A stretch of 64,000 nucleotides of DNA, from contig NZ_QGDC01000005.1 of assembly GCF_003324525.1 (NCBI RefSeq), positions 62,001 through 126,000 of the forward strand. The letters are read 5' to 3'. The position numbers were made by a program, and so were the translations under genes. The DNA comes from Mucilaginibacter hurinus (GTDB lineage Bacteria; Bacteroidota; Bacteroidia; Sphingobacteriales; Sphingobacteriaceae). The notes under the pieces were generated by a model that was not told the origin of the DNA, made no database searches, and saw only the letters and a list, made by a program, of their open reading frames with translations. Below, one piece after another: positions 39,698-48,801 of the stretch. Every line of letters starts with the position of its first letter. The stretch's first letter is position 1.

Positions 39698-42600
39698 ATG
39701 AGAAAACATTATCTAAAACACTACATGCTGGTGTTTGCCATGCTGCTTATATCAGGTATAGCATTTGCGCAAGACGGCAGTATTACAGGTACTGTACTTG
39801 ATACCAAGCGTGAAACCCTGCCCGGGGTATCTGTAACGCTTGATGGGACGACTACAGGTACTGCTACTGATGCAAACGGTGCATTCAGATTAAATAATAT
39901 ACCAGCTGGTACACATACGTTAACGGCGACCTACCTCGGATACACCACTCTACAAAAAACGGTAACAGTTGTAAGCGGCTCCATAGCTAATATTGAATTT
40001 CAATTAGAGGCACAATCACAATCACTTAATGAGGTTGTAGTAATTGGTTACGGTACCCAAACACGTAAGGATCTTACCGGATCAGTGGCTACTGTAAGTG
40101 CCAAGGATTTTCAGAAGGGTGTAATCACATCGCCTGAGCAATTGATTGCCGGTAAAGTAGCAGGCGTATCTGTTATTTCTAATGGAGGTGCACCAGGTTC
40201 AGGTAGCACTATCCGGGTTCGAGGCGGCGCATCTTTAAATGCTTCAAATAATCCGCTTATCGTTGTCGATGGGGTACCCCTTACTGATGCAGGTATTTCC
40301 GGGTCTCCTAATGCGTTGGGTCTAATAAATCCAAATGATATACAGGAGTTTTCTATACTCAAAGATGCATCAGCTACAGCTATTTACGGCTCACGTGCAT
40401 CTAACGGCGTTATCTTAATAACTACAAAAAAAGGTCAGAGCGGTGCTCCGCAGATATCTTTTAATACGCAATTCTCTCTTTCAAAAATATCAAAAAAGGC
40501 AGACATATTTACCCCTGAGGAATTTCGTGAATTTGTAAATGCCAATGCAACTGACGTTGATAAAAATAAGCTAGGTACTGCCAATACCGATTGGCAGGAT
40601 GTTATTTATCAAACTGCTTCTACAACTGACAATAATTTAAGCGTTTCGGGATCAGCCTTTAAAAACGCCTTACCATATCGTATATCGGCCGGTTACCTAA
40701 ACCAGGAAGGTATACTAAAAACAGGGAAACTAGAGCGTACCAGTATCGCGATCAACCTCAATCCCAGCCTGATAGATAATCATTTAAAATTAAATTTAAA
40801 TCTAAGGGGATCGCAAAGCAAAAGCAGATTTGCTGAGCAGGGGGCAATAGCAGGGGCAATAGCATTTGATCCTACGCAGCCGGTTTATTCTGGGAATACT
40901 AATTATGGCGGATATTTCGAATACCTTAGCCCAGATCCTGAGTCAGTAACTGGTTTGACAGGAGGACGAAACCCGCTTGGTTTACTTGAGCAAAAGGATG
41001 ACCGGTCAACCGTTTATCGCAGTATTGGCAATCTACAAGTGGATTACAAATTCCATTTTCTGCCCGATTTGCATGCGAATGCTAATCTTGGTTACGATAT
41101 TTCAAAAGGTTCGGGAAATAATTTCATACCTCCTACCGCTGCATCAAACTATAAATCATTTAGAAATGATGGTGTAGATCCTTATTACAGCGGCTACCAA
41201 CGTGCATTTAAACAAACACAGTTAAATACAACACTTGAATTTTTCTTAAACTATTCTAAGGATATTAAGCCGCTAAACACCCGTTTAGAAGCGGTTGCTG
41301 GCTATGCGTTTTATGACTTTCAAATAACAGATTATAATTTCCCTGTTTACAGCACTGAAAGGGTAAATGGAGAATTTGTGGTAAATAAAAGTACAATACC
41401 CAATTTTCCATTTGATAAGCCTCGCAATACTCTTGAATCGTATTATGGTAGGTTAAATTTATCTATAGCGGATAAGTACGTAGTTACAGGTACTATTCGT
41501 CGTGATGGCTCATCAAGATTCAGCCCATCAACACGTTATGCCGTATTTCCGTCAGCTGCATTTGCCTGGAAAATCAAAGAAGAGTCGTTTTTGATAAATG
41601 TGGAAGCCCTATCAGACCTTAAAATCAGGGTGGGTTATGGGGTAACTGGCCAGCGTGAGGGTATTGGTAATTATGACTATATATCTTACTACAACTATAG
41701 CACAAATTTTGCACAGTACCAGTTAGGTGACGTTTTTTATCATCTATACCGTCCAGGCGCTTATGCTGCTAACCGCAAGTGGGAAGAAACGGCAATGACG
41801 AATGTAGCTATTGATTACGGGTTTTTAAATGGTCGTATTAATGGTAGTATTGAGTATTATTCTCGCAAAACAAAAGATTTACTTAACGCTATTACACAGC
41901 CGGCCCTAACCAATTTTGCTAATATATTTATTGTCAATATTGGAAAAATGGAAAATAAAGGTGTTGAATTTAATATTAATGCCGAAGCTGTTAAAACAAA
42001 GGATTTAAGCTGGAATCTCGGTTTCAACGCAACCTACAATCAGAATAAAATAACCAATCTTACTGTTTCAGATGATCCGTCTTATCCTGGAGTAGAATTT
42101 GGCTCTCCCTCAAGGGGAACCGGAAGTTTTATACAAATTCAATCTGTAGGCTCTCCACGTGGGTCGTTTTATGTTTTACAACAAGTATACGGAGCTAATG
42201 GTAAGCCGGTTGACGGCGCATTTGTAGACCAAAATGGCGACGGAATAATTAACAATAAAGATCAATACAGATATAAAGCATCCGATCCTAAGATGTATTT
42301 AGGTTTTAGCAGTAATATAAATTATAAAAAATGGAGTGCTGGTTTTGTAGCCCGGGCAAGTTTAGGTAATTATTTGTATAACGACTTTAAAGCCAATACA
42401 GGAATCCTTAATAACATATTTAATGCGGTTAATCCTTCGTTAAACAATGGCTTTAAAACAGGTATTGAAAGTGGCATTAAAGGAGACGGGGATAAATTCT
42501 TCCTCTCTGATTACTATGTTGAGAATGCATCTTTCCTTCGAATGGACAATGTTAATGTTGGCTACAATTTTGGCAAAATATTTAATAATACTGCTGATTT

Positions 42601-42739
42601 GCGGATTAGTGCCAACGTACAAAATGTATTTATTATCACAAAATATAGCGGGGTAGATCCGGAGATCCAAAGTGGCATCGACAGGAATTTTTATCCCCGT
42701 CCGCGGACTTTTGTGTTAGGACTAAATGTCAATTTTTAA
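39698..42739 (+). CDS. susC: SusC-like TonB-dependent outer-membrane transporter
   Basis: A 1013-residue outer-membrane receptor from the ATG at 39698 (signal cleaved near GIAFAQ). It has an N-terminal carboxypeptidase-regulatory-like domain (ITGTVLDTKRETLPGVSVTL), a TonB box region followed by NEVVVIGYGTQTRKDLTGSV, a plug with NASNNPLIVVDGVPL, and a 22-strand barrel ending in the aromatic terminus PRTFVLGLNVNF. It imports maltooligosaccharides captured by the SusD partner using TonB energy. It is followed by susD with a 27-nt gap. Length and motif order are normal for the family. Confidence 0.96.
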   Translation: MRKHYLKHYMLVFAMLLISGIAFAQDGSITGTVLDTKRETLPGVSVTLDGTTTGTATDANGAFRLNNIPAGTHTLTATYLGYTTLQKTVTVVSGSIANIEFQLEAQSQSLNEVVVIGYGTQTRKDLTGSVATVSAKDFQKGVITSPEQLIAGKVAGVSVISNGGAPGSGSTIRVRGGASLNASNNPLIVVDGVPLTDAGISGSPNALGLINPNDIQEFSILKDASATAIYGSRASNGVILITTKKGQSGAPQISFNTQFSLSKISKKADIFTPEEFREFVNANATDVDKNKLGTANTDWQDVIYQTASTTDNNLSVSGSAFKNALPYRISAGYLNQEGILKTGKLERTSIAINLNPSLIDNHLKLNLNLRGSQSKSRFAEQGAIAGAIAFDPTQPVYSGNTNYGGYFEYLSPDPESVTGLTGGRNPLGLLEQKDDRSTVYRSIGNLQVDYKFHFLPDLHANANLGYDISKGSGNNFIPPTAASNYKSFRNDGVDPYYSGYQRAFKQTQLNTTLEFFLNYSKDIKPLNTRLEAVAGYAFYDFQITDYNFPVYSTERVNGEFVVNKSTIPNFPFDKPRNTLESYYGRLNLSIADKYVVTGTIRRDGSSRFSPSTRYAVFPSAAFAWKIKEESFLINVEALSDLKIRVGYGVTGQREGIGNYDYISYYNYSTNFAQYQLGDVFYHLYRPGAYAANRKWEETAMTNVAIDYGFLNGRINGSIEYYSRKTKDLLNAITQPALTNFANIFIVNIGKMENKGVEFNINAEAVKTKDLSWNLGFNATYNQNKITNLTVSDDPSYPGVEFGSPSRGTGSFIQIQSVGSPRGSFYVLQQVYGANGKPVDGAFVDQNGDGIINNKDQYRYKASDPKMYLGFSSNINYKKWSAGFVARASLGNYLYNDFKANTGILNNIFNAVNPSLNNGFKTGIESGIKGDGDKFFLSDYYVENASFLRMDNVNVGYNFGKIFNNTADLRISANVQNVFIITKYSGVDPEIQSGIDRNFYPRPRTFVLGLNVNF

Positions 42740-42766
42740 TTATCTATCATATATAAATAAGATAAT

Positions 42767-44368
42767 ATGAAAACGAATTCAATAAAAATATTTTTTATAA
42801 CCGGGCTGTTTATAACAAGCCTTGTTTCTTGCAGCAAGAAGCTCGACCTATTACCAACGAATGAAACCACTGCTGAGCAAGTGTATTCGACCCCAGAGGG
42901 CTATAAGCTGGCAATGGCAAAAGTTTACGCTAGTTATGCAACTGTGGGAAATGGCGGGAACACCTCACCATATGACCGTCCAGACGTGCAAGGTATAGAC
43001 GAGGGCACAACAGACTTTTTCAGGTTGTTTTGGTGTCTTCAGGAATTGCCTACAGAAGAAGCAGTGGTAGGTTGGCCAGACGCTGGTTTGCCTGACTTTC
43101 ACAATATGTCATGGTCATCCAACAACCCTTTCATTAAAGGATTTTATTATCGCTCTTTGTACCAAATAACGGTTGCAAATGACTTTATAAGGCAAGCAGC
43201 TGATGATAAGATAAGTTCTAGAGGCATTTCGGGCGCTGATGCGGAACAAATACGTTTGTTTAGGGCAGAAGCACGGTTTTTAAGAGCATATCAGTACTGG
43301 GCGCTAATGGATTTGTTTGGCAGACCACCATTTGCCGACGAAACTTTTGTTGTTGGAGGCACGGAATTACCTAAGCAACTAAGCAGTTCTGAAACATTTG
43401 CTTATGTTGAAAGTGAACTAAAAGCGTTAGAAAGCCTTTTAGCAGACCCCCGCACAAATGAATACGGCCGTGCTGATAAAGCAGCAGCATGGGCATTATT
43501 AGCGCGTATGTATCTAAACGCAAAAACTTATACTGGTACAGAACGAAATACAGATGCTGCAACTTACGCTAAAAAGGTAATTGACGCAGGTTATACATTG
43601 TTGCCTAACTATCAAAACTTATTGTTGGCTGACAACAATATACACGCTAAAGATGAGTTTATTTTAACTATCAATTACGACGGCCAATTTACACAAGGCC
43701 CCGGTGGTACAACCTTTTTAACGCACGCGGCTGTTGCTTACCCAGGTGTAGCGCAATCGCCTATATATGGAGTTAGAGAAGGTTGGGGTGGCTTACGCAC
43801 GACAAAAAATCTTGTACAGCTATTTCCCGGTAATGGTGATGATACTGATAAACGGGGTCAGTTTTATACCGAAGGACAAAACCTGGAAATTAACGATATT
43901 TCAATCTTTGCTGACGGATACGCTGTACAAAAATTCAGGAATGTTAGACTGGCAGGTGGTGCTGGTTCAAGCCTTGAGTTTGCCGATATCGATATGCCTA
44001 TCTTCAGACTTGCCGAAATGCACTTGATTTATGCTGAAGCTGTTACTCGTGGTGGGTCTGGTGACGCATCATTGGCGCTAACCTATTTTAATGCATTACG
44101 TCAACGTGCCTATGGCAATAACTCAGGGAATGTAACGAGCCTGACTCTTGATCTATTATTGGAAGAACGCGGCCGCGAATTATACTGGGAAGGCTTTAGG
44201 CGTACCGATCTTATCCGTTTTGGAAAATTTACCGGCGATAATTATGTATGGCCTTGGAAAGGTGGTGTAAAAGCAGGCCGGGGCGTAAGCGATATTTATA
44301 AACTTTACCCTTTACCGGTAGCCGATGTTACTGCTAATAGTAATTTAACTCAAAATCCTGGTTATTAA
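42767..44368 (+). CDS. susD: SusD/RagB-family glycan-binding lipoprotein
   Basis: A 533-residue surface lipoprotein (lipid Cys22 in SLVSCSKK). It shows the SusD TPR-like core (LFRAEARFLRAYQYWALMDLFG), a RagB-like central part and the C-terminal family signature LLEERGRELYWEGFRRTDLIRFG. It caps the SusC channel and binds starch or maltodextrin. The stop is 17 nt before the SusE-like gene. Confidence 0.96.
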   Translation: MKTNSIKIFFITGLFITSLVSCSKKLDLLPTNETTAEQVYSTPEGYKLAMAKVYASYATVGNGGNTSPYDRPDVQGIDEGTTDFFRLFWCLQELPTEEAVVGWPDAGLPDFHNMSWSSNNPFIKGFYYRSLYQITVANDFIRQAADDKISSRGISGADAEQIRLFRAEARFLRAYQYWALMDLFGRPPFADETFVVGGTELPKQLSSSETFAYVESELKALESLLADPRTNEYGRADKAAAWALLARMYLNAKTYTGTERNTDAATYAKKVIDAGYTLLPNYQNLLLADNNIHAKDEFILTINYDGQFTQGPGGTTFLTHAAVAYPGVAQSPIYGVREGWGGLRTTKNLVQLFPGNGDDTDKRGQFYTEGQNLEINDISIFADGYAVQKFRNVRLAGGAGSSLEFADIDMPIFRLAEMHLIYAEAVTRGGSGDASLALTYFNALRQRAYGNNSGNVTSLTLDLLLEERGRELYWEGFRRTDLIRFGKFTGDNYVWPWKGGVKAGRGVSDIYKLYPLPVADVTANSNLTQNPGY

Positions 44369-44385
44369 TAACAATGTATTATAAC

Positions 44386-45411
44386 ATGAAAAAGATATTA
44401 AACAATGTATTGGCAATCATCTGTATAGGATTGCTAACACTTTCATCGTGCAAAAAAGATGAAACCAGGGTGGTTGTTCCAGCCGATGCCACTGGTGGAA
44501 AGGTTGAGGCGTCTTCAACAACTCTAATGCCTGAGAAACTAACACAGGATTCGGACTTGGTTACTTTTAAATTTGAAAAAGCAGATTTCGGTTTTGCAGC
44601 TGCAACAACTAACACATTACAGTTTGCAGTAAAAGGTACTAACTTTTCGGCACCGAAAGAAGTAAACTTGGATCCATCGTTAGCATCCATCACTTACACG
44701 GGCATTGACTTCAACACCATTTTATTAGCCCTGGATCTGCCGTTTGACTCGGCGAGCGAAATAGAGGTGCGTCTTAAATCCGAGGTTACCTCAACAAAAT
44801 TGGCTCCTGTTTACTCAAGTATTTTAGAGTTATCCGCGAAGCCATATCCGCTTATCAGTTGGGTTTATGTGCCTGGAAATTATCAAGGTTGGAATCCAGC
44901 TACCGCCGACAGTTTGATATCACCTACGGGCAACGGTGTTTACTCTGGCGTAGTTGGCTTCCCTCCGGATGCTAACAACAATTATGAATTTAAAGTGACT
45001 CCGGCTAAAAACTGGACGGTATCTTATGGCGACGAAGGCGATGGAAAATTTAGTACGGGTGGCGGTAATTTCAAAGCCCCTGGTCCTGGCCCATATACTA
45101 TAGGGATAAATACAAACAATAATTCATATACTATCACACCATATTCGTGGGGAATAATTGGTTCAGCTACGCCTACCGGCTGGGATTCAGATACCGACAT
45201 GGAGTATAATTTTGTTAGCAAAACCTTTAGTATCACAATTCCGCTAACTGCAGGTGAGATAAAATTTCGTTTAAATGATGATTGGGCTGTCAATCTTGGT
45301 GGAAGCGGCGGAGTGTTAAATCAAGGTGGCGCAAACATTGCAGTAACCGCAGGTACTTACAATGTAATAATAGATACTTTTAATAACACTTATACGCTCA
45401 CCAAATTATAA
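44386..45411 (+). CDS. SusE/SusF-like starch-binding lipoprotein
   Basis: A 341-residue surface lipoprotein from the ATG at 44386 (lipid Cys22 in LTLSSC). The N-terminal Ig-like SusE domain (LTFKFEKADFGFAA region) is followed by two beta-sandwich repeats, each with a VPGNYQGWNPA- or GSATPTGWDSD-type aromatic motif and a FKVTPAKNW- or FRLNDDWAV-type strand. These act as carbohydrate-binding modules on the cell surface. Position and order match SusE. An upstream ATG at 44374 is possible but would lengthen the signal peptide. Confidence 0.9.
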   Translation: MKKILNNVLAIICIGLLTLSSCKKDETRVVVPADATGGKVEASSTTLMPEKLTQDSDLVTFKFEKADFGFAAATTNTLQFAVKGTNFSAPKEVNLDPSLASITYTGIDFNTILLALDLPFDSASEIEVRLKSEVTSTKLAPVYSSILELSAKPYPLISWVYVPGNYQGWNPATADSLISPTGNGVYSGVVGFPPDANNNYEFKVTPAKNWTVSYGDEGDGKFSTGGGNFKAPGPGPYTIGINTNNNSYTITPYSWGIIGSATPTGWDSDTDMEYNFVSKTFSITIPLTAGEIKFRLNDDWAVNLGGSGGVLNQGGANIAVTAGTYNVIIDTFNNTYTLTKL

Positions 45412-45527
45412 TATATTGGGCTGGGATGTGTACAATTTATGCAAATTAAGTTACCATAATACCCAATAAAGTCTAGGGTTTCCGAATATAGTAAGGGCAA
45501 ACTATATGGTTACCAAACGTTGCAAGG

Positions 45528-45559
45528 CGCCCGTTTATCCTATTAAGGATATACGGGCG
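45528..45559 (+). promoter_or_regulatory. Leader hairpin between susE-like and GH13 genes
   Basis: CGCCCGT-T-TATCC pairs with GGATA-T-ACGGGCG around a 6-nt loop, with one internal T-T mismatch. It sits in a 199-nt intercistronic gap with no T run, so it may be a processing or mRNA-stability element rather than a terminator. Confidence 0.45.
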
Positions 45560-45610
45560 TGCAACGCAAATAACGAACGCTGTAGTGTTATAACATTATT
45601 AGGATGCGAT

Positions 45611-47518
45611 ATGAAAAATGTGTATAAGATAGTAGTGCTGTTTATATTGCTTGCCGGAACGGCGTGCAAAAAAAACGACGTAAAAAAGCCGCCGGTAACG
45701 CCACCCCCCGAGGATACTACTACCACTAATCCCGAAATTCCCAACAATGCAAAGGACGGCGTGACGTTTGTTGATAACGGTACCGCTGCCATATTTAACT
45801 TGTATGCACCAGGTAAAGTTTCAGTATCAGTTATAGGGGACTTTAACAACTGGAGTACAACGGCCACCCCAATGACGCGTACAACCGATGGTACGCGCTG
45901 GTGGGTAAAAATTACCGGACTTGATCCGAACACCGAATATGCTTACCAGTATTATATAAATGGCAGTTTGCGTGTAGCTGATCCTTATACCGAGAAAATA
46001 CTTGATCCTGATAATGACAGGTATATCCCGGCCACGGTTTATCCGGGATTAAAGGCCTACCCCACCGGAAAAACAAGCGCTATTGTTAGCGTTATGCAGG
46101 CCAATCAGCCGGGCTATACCTGGAAGGTTAATAACTTTACCCGGCCGGCAAAAAAAGACCTGGTGGTATACGAGTTGCTGATTCGTGATTTTATAGCCGA
46201 TCACAGTTATAAAACTCTTATTGATACTTTGGATTACATAAGCCGTTTAGGCGTGAATGCTATCGAACTTATGCCTGTTAGCGAGTTTGAAGGCAACGAG
46301 TCGTGGGGTTATAATAACTCATTCTTTTTTGCGCCGGATAAATATTATGGAACCAAAAATGATTTAAAAGCATTTATAGATGCCTGCCACCAACGCGGGA
46401 TTGCCGTTATAATGGACATTGTGCTTAATCATGCCTTTGGTTCGTCGCCTATGGCACGCATGTATTGGGATAACAGCGCAAATAAACCATCTTCAACCAA
46501 TCCCTGGTTTAATGTCGATGCGAAGCACCCCGCTAACGTTGGGTCAGATTTTAACCATGAGAGTGCTGCTACAAAATACTTTGCGAAAAATGTAATGACC
46601 CATTGGTTAAAGGAATATAAAATAGACGGTTATCGTTTTGATCTTTCAAAAGGGTTTACACAGAAATACAGTTCCCCGGAAGATTATAATAGCTGGGGGC
46701 AGTATGATGCTGGTAGGGTGGCTATATGGAAAGATTATTATGCACACCTTAAATCTATTGACCCTAACGCATATGTTATATTAGAACATTTTGGGGGTAT
46801 GCAGGAAGAGAAAGAACTGGCCGACTTAGGTATGACGTTTTGGGCCAATATAAGCCATAATTTCCAGGAGGCTAATATGGGTTGGCTAAACGATTCAAAC
46901 CTGCAGTGGATGCTTTATCCGTCGCACACCTTTACACGGTCCGACAATATGATAAGTTATGCGGAAAGTCATGACGAAGAGCGTATTCAATTTAAAACTA
47001 AAACATATGGTAACCAGGACGGCTACAACGTAAGAGTATTGGCTAACGCGCTAAAGCGCGGCGCCATGGATGCGGCCTTCCTGATGTCAGCCCCCGGTCC
47101 GAAAATGATTTGGCAATTTGGGGAGTTGGGCTACGATATAAGTATAGATCAAAACGGACGTACAGGTAACAAGCCCATACTTTGGAATTACCAGGGAGTG
47201 CCAGAACGTAGGGCGCTATATAATGCATACGCCAAATACATTAAGATGAAGTTGAAAAACCCGGTTTTTTCCACAACAGATTTTACAGGCAATTTGGGCG
47301 GTGCTGTTAAAACGCTTACGCTAAAGAGCCCGGATGTTGACGTTATAGTTGTAGGTAACTATGATGTAAAACCGCAATCAGCAACTGTAACCTTTACTAA
47401 AACCGGTTCATGGAGAGATTACGTTGACGGCAGCAACCGCAACATAACAACTACGCTTACCAATATAACGTTACAACCCGGCGAGTATCATATCTATAGT
47501 TCCGCGCCGTTACAATAA
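45611..47518 (+). CDS. GH13 alpha-amylase lipoprotein with N-terminal CBM48-like domain
   Basis: A 635-residue lipoprotein from the ATG at 45611 (lipid Cys19 in LLAGTACKK) with a proline/threonine linker at 25-45. An N-terminal E-set/CBM48-like domain (~55-150; VSVIGDFNNW) precedes the GH13 barrel with DIVLNHAFG, nucleophile Asp in DGYRFDLS, acid Glu in VILEHFGG and the SHDEERI region. The domain order is closer to pullulanase/branching-like GH13 members than to SusG, but a surface amylase role equivalent to SusG is likely. It is the last gene of the Sus-like operon, followed by the terminator at 47551. Confidence 0.9.
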   Translation: MKNVYKIVVLFILLAGTACKKNDVKKPPVTPPPEDTTTTNPEIPNNAKDGVTFVDNGTAAIFNLYAPGKVSVSVIGDFNNWSTTATPMTRTTDGTRWWVKITGLDPNTEYAYQYYINGSLRVADPYTEKILDPDNDRYIPATVYPGLKAYPTGKTSAIVSVMQANQPGYTWKVNNFTRPAKKDLVVYELLIRDFIADHSYKTLIDTLDYISRLGVNAIELMPVSEFEGNESWGYNNSFFFAPDKYYGTKNDLKAFIDACHQRGIAVIMDIVLNHAFGSSPMARMYWDNSANKPSSTNPWFNVDAKHPANVGSDFNHESAATKYFAKNVMTHWLKEYKIDGYRFDLSKGFTQKYSSPEDYNSWGQYDAGRVAIWKDYYAHLKSIDPNAYVILEHFGGMQEEKELADLGMTFWANISHNFQEANMGWLNDSNLQWMLYPSHTFTRSDNMISYAESHDEERIQFKTKTYGNQDGYNVRVLANALKRGAMDAAFLMSAPGPKMIWQFGELGYDISIDQNGRTGNKPILWNYQGVPERRALYNAYAKYIKMKLKNPVFSTTDFTGNLGGAVKTLTLKSPDVDVIVVGNYDVKPQSATVTFTKTGSWRDYVDGSNRNITTTLTNITLQPGEYHIYSSAPLQ

Positions 47519-47550
47519 TTTTTTAGGACGAATAAATAGTACAATTGGTT

Positions 47551-47583
47551 AAGCCTTCGCTGTCTATCGGCGAAGGCTTTCTT
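47551..47583 (+). terminator. Terminator of the Sus-like operon
   Basis: AAGCCTTCGC pairs perfectly with GCGAAGGCTT around a 9-nt loop, followed by a T-rich tract. Confidence 0.88.
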
Positions 47584-47690
47584 GCCTTTTCAGGCATTGC
47601 ACCATCATTATCAACCGAAATTAAGTAGATCATTCTTATGATATATAGTTAACTTTACTTAAACTTGTTATTCCTAAACTCTCTGATTGG

Positions 47691-48752
47691 ATGCGTAAAA
47701 GATGGTTATTTACATTTATTGGATTACTGTTTTTAGCGCTATATACAATGAGTAGCAACACGCATTTAATGATGGATCTGTTAGAAAAGCGCAGCAAAGT
47801 ATCGTCTGCCTTTGGTGCCGACAGATCCAGATATGGTGATTTATACTATATGTGTTTTTTACCGCAATACAAATCCAGCAACCGCCTGTTAGAAAATATT
47901 AAACCCGATTCGGTTTTCGACAAGAAAAGGGAGATAAACCTGTACGCTATATGCAATAGCTACCTGTTATCTTTTATTCAAACACCCAAAGTGTTCGCGG
48001 GCGTAAAAAAATACTGGCAGGAACGGGCTTTAAATCCGCAAAGCCCGGTTTTAGACACCACTCAAAAAAACATATTACTTCTGCAGGTAACTGAACGGTC
48101 TGTAATGATGTTTTTATATGCCGATCGAATTATAAAAAACTTTAAACCACACGCGCCCCAAGGTCCGTCGGACACTTTGAAGTACATCAATAAATACGAA
48201 ATACCGCCTTTTCCATTAAAGGAACAGATATTTAGCCCGCGATTAAATGAGGCACTTGAGTTTAACCTGTTTGATTACCGGTTTATCACCCCCGTAAAGG
48301 AGCTAAAGGCAACTATCAATCATAAATTTTTCGGACGAATTAGTCCCGGGGTCGTCATTTCGCCGGATAATAAATACTTATTTCTGTCAAGCACAGTGAA
48401 AAAGAGCGCCATATCAAGTTCCTTTTATCCTCTTAGCGATGCGCAGATTAACAAGTTGATAGCCTCATTTAACAAACTATATACGCACTATAAGGAAGTT
48501 GTTGGTTTTGACGAGGTGTATTTATCGATTATACCAAACCCTGTTACCATTGTTGCACCAGAGATGGATACATACAATAATTTGCTGCCGCGTATCCAGC
48601 AAAATCCCGACCTGAAGGTTCCAACTATTGATGTATATGAAAAATTTAAGCAAGCCCGGCAACCTATTTATCAGTATGCAGATACACACTGGAACAACCG
48701 GGGATTGAATTTGTGGCTTGAAGAGGTTAATAAAAAACTGATAAATAATTAA
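47691..48752 (+). CDS. SGNH/AlgX-AlgJ-like acetyltransferase partner
   Basis: A 353-residue membrane-anchored or exported protein (N-terminal hydrophobic segment 5-20). It ends with a motif typical of SGNH-type acyltransferases, YADTHWNNRG (Asp331, His333). A possible nucleophile serine lies in YAICNSYLLSF, where a GDS(Y/F) would be expected, so the nucleophile elbow is weak. Immediate pairing with an MBOAT gene suggests a two-component O-acetylation system in which the MBOAT moves acetyl groups across the membrane and this protein transfers them to a polysaccharide. The polymer is unknown. Confidence 0.68.
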   Translation: MRKRWLFTFIGLLFLALYTMSSNTHLMMDLLEKRSKVSSAFGADRSRYGDLYYMCFLPQYKSSNRLLENIKPDSVFDKKREINLYAICNSYLLSFIQTPKVFAGVKKYWQERALNPQSPVLDTTQKNILLLQVTERSVMMFLYADRIIKNFKPHAPQGPSDTLKYINKYEIPPFPLKEQIFSPRLNEALEFNLFDYRFITPVKELKATINHKFFGRISPGVVISPDNKYLFLSSTVKKSAISSSFYPLSDAQINKLIASFNKLYTHYKEVVGFDEVYLSIIPNPVTIVAPEMDTYNNLLPRIQQNPDLKVPTIDVYEKFKQARQPIYQYADTHWNNRGLNLWLEEVNKKLINN

Positions 48753-48801
48753 TATATGGGGGCGGTAACCTTATTTTCCCGGTGATACAACGCTAATTAG
48801 G

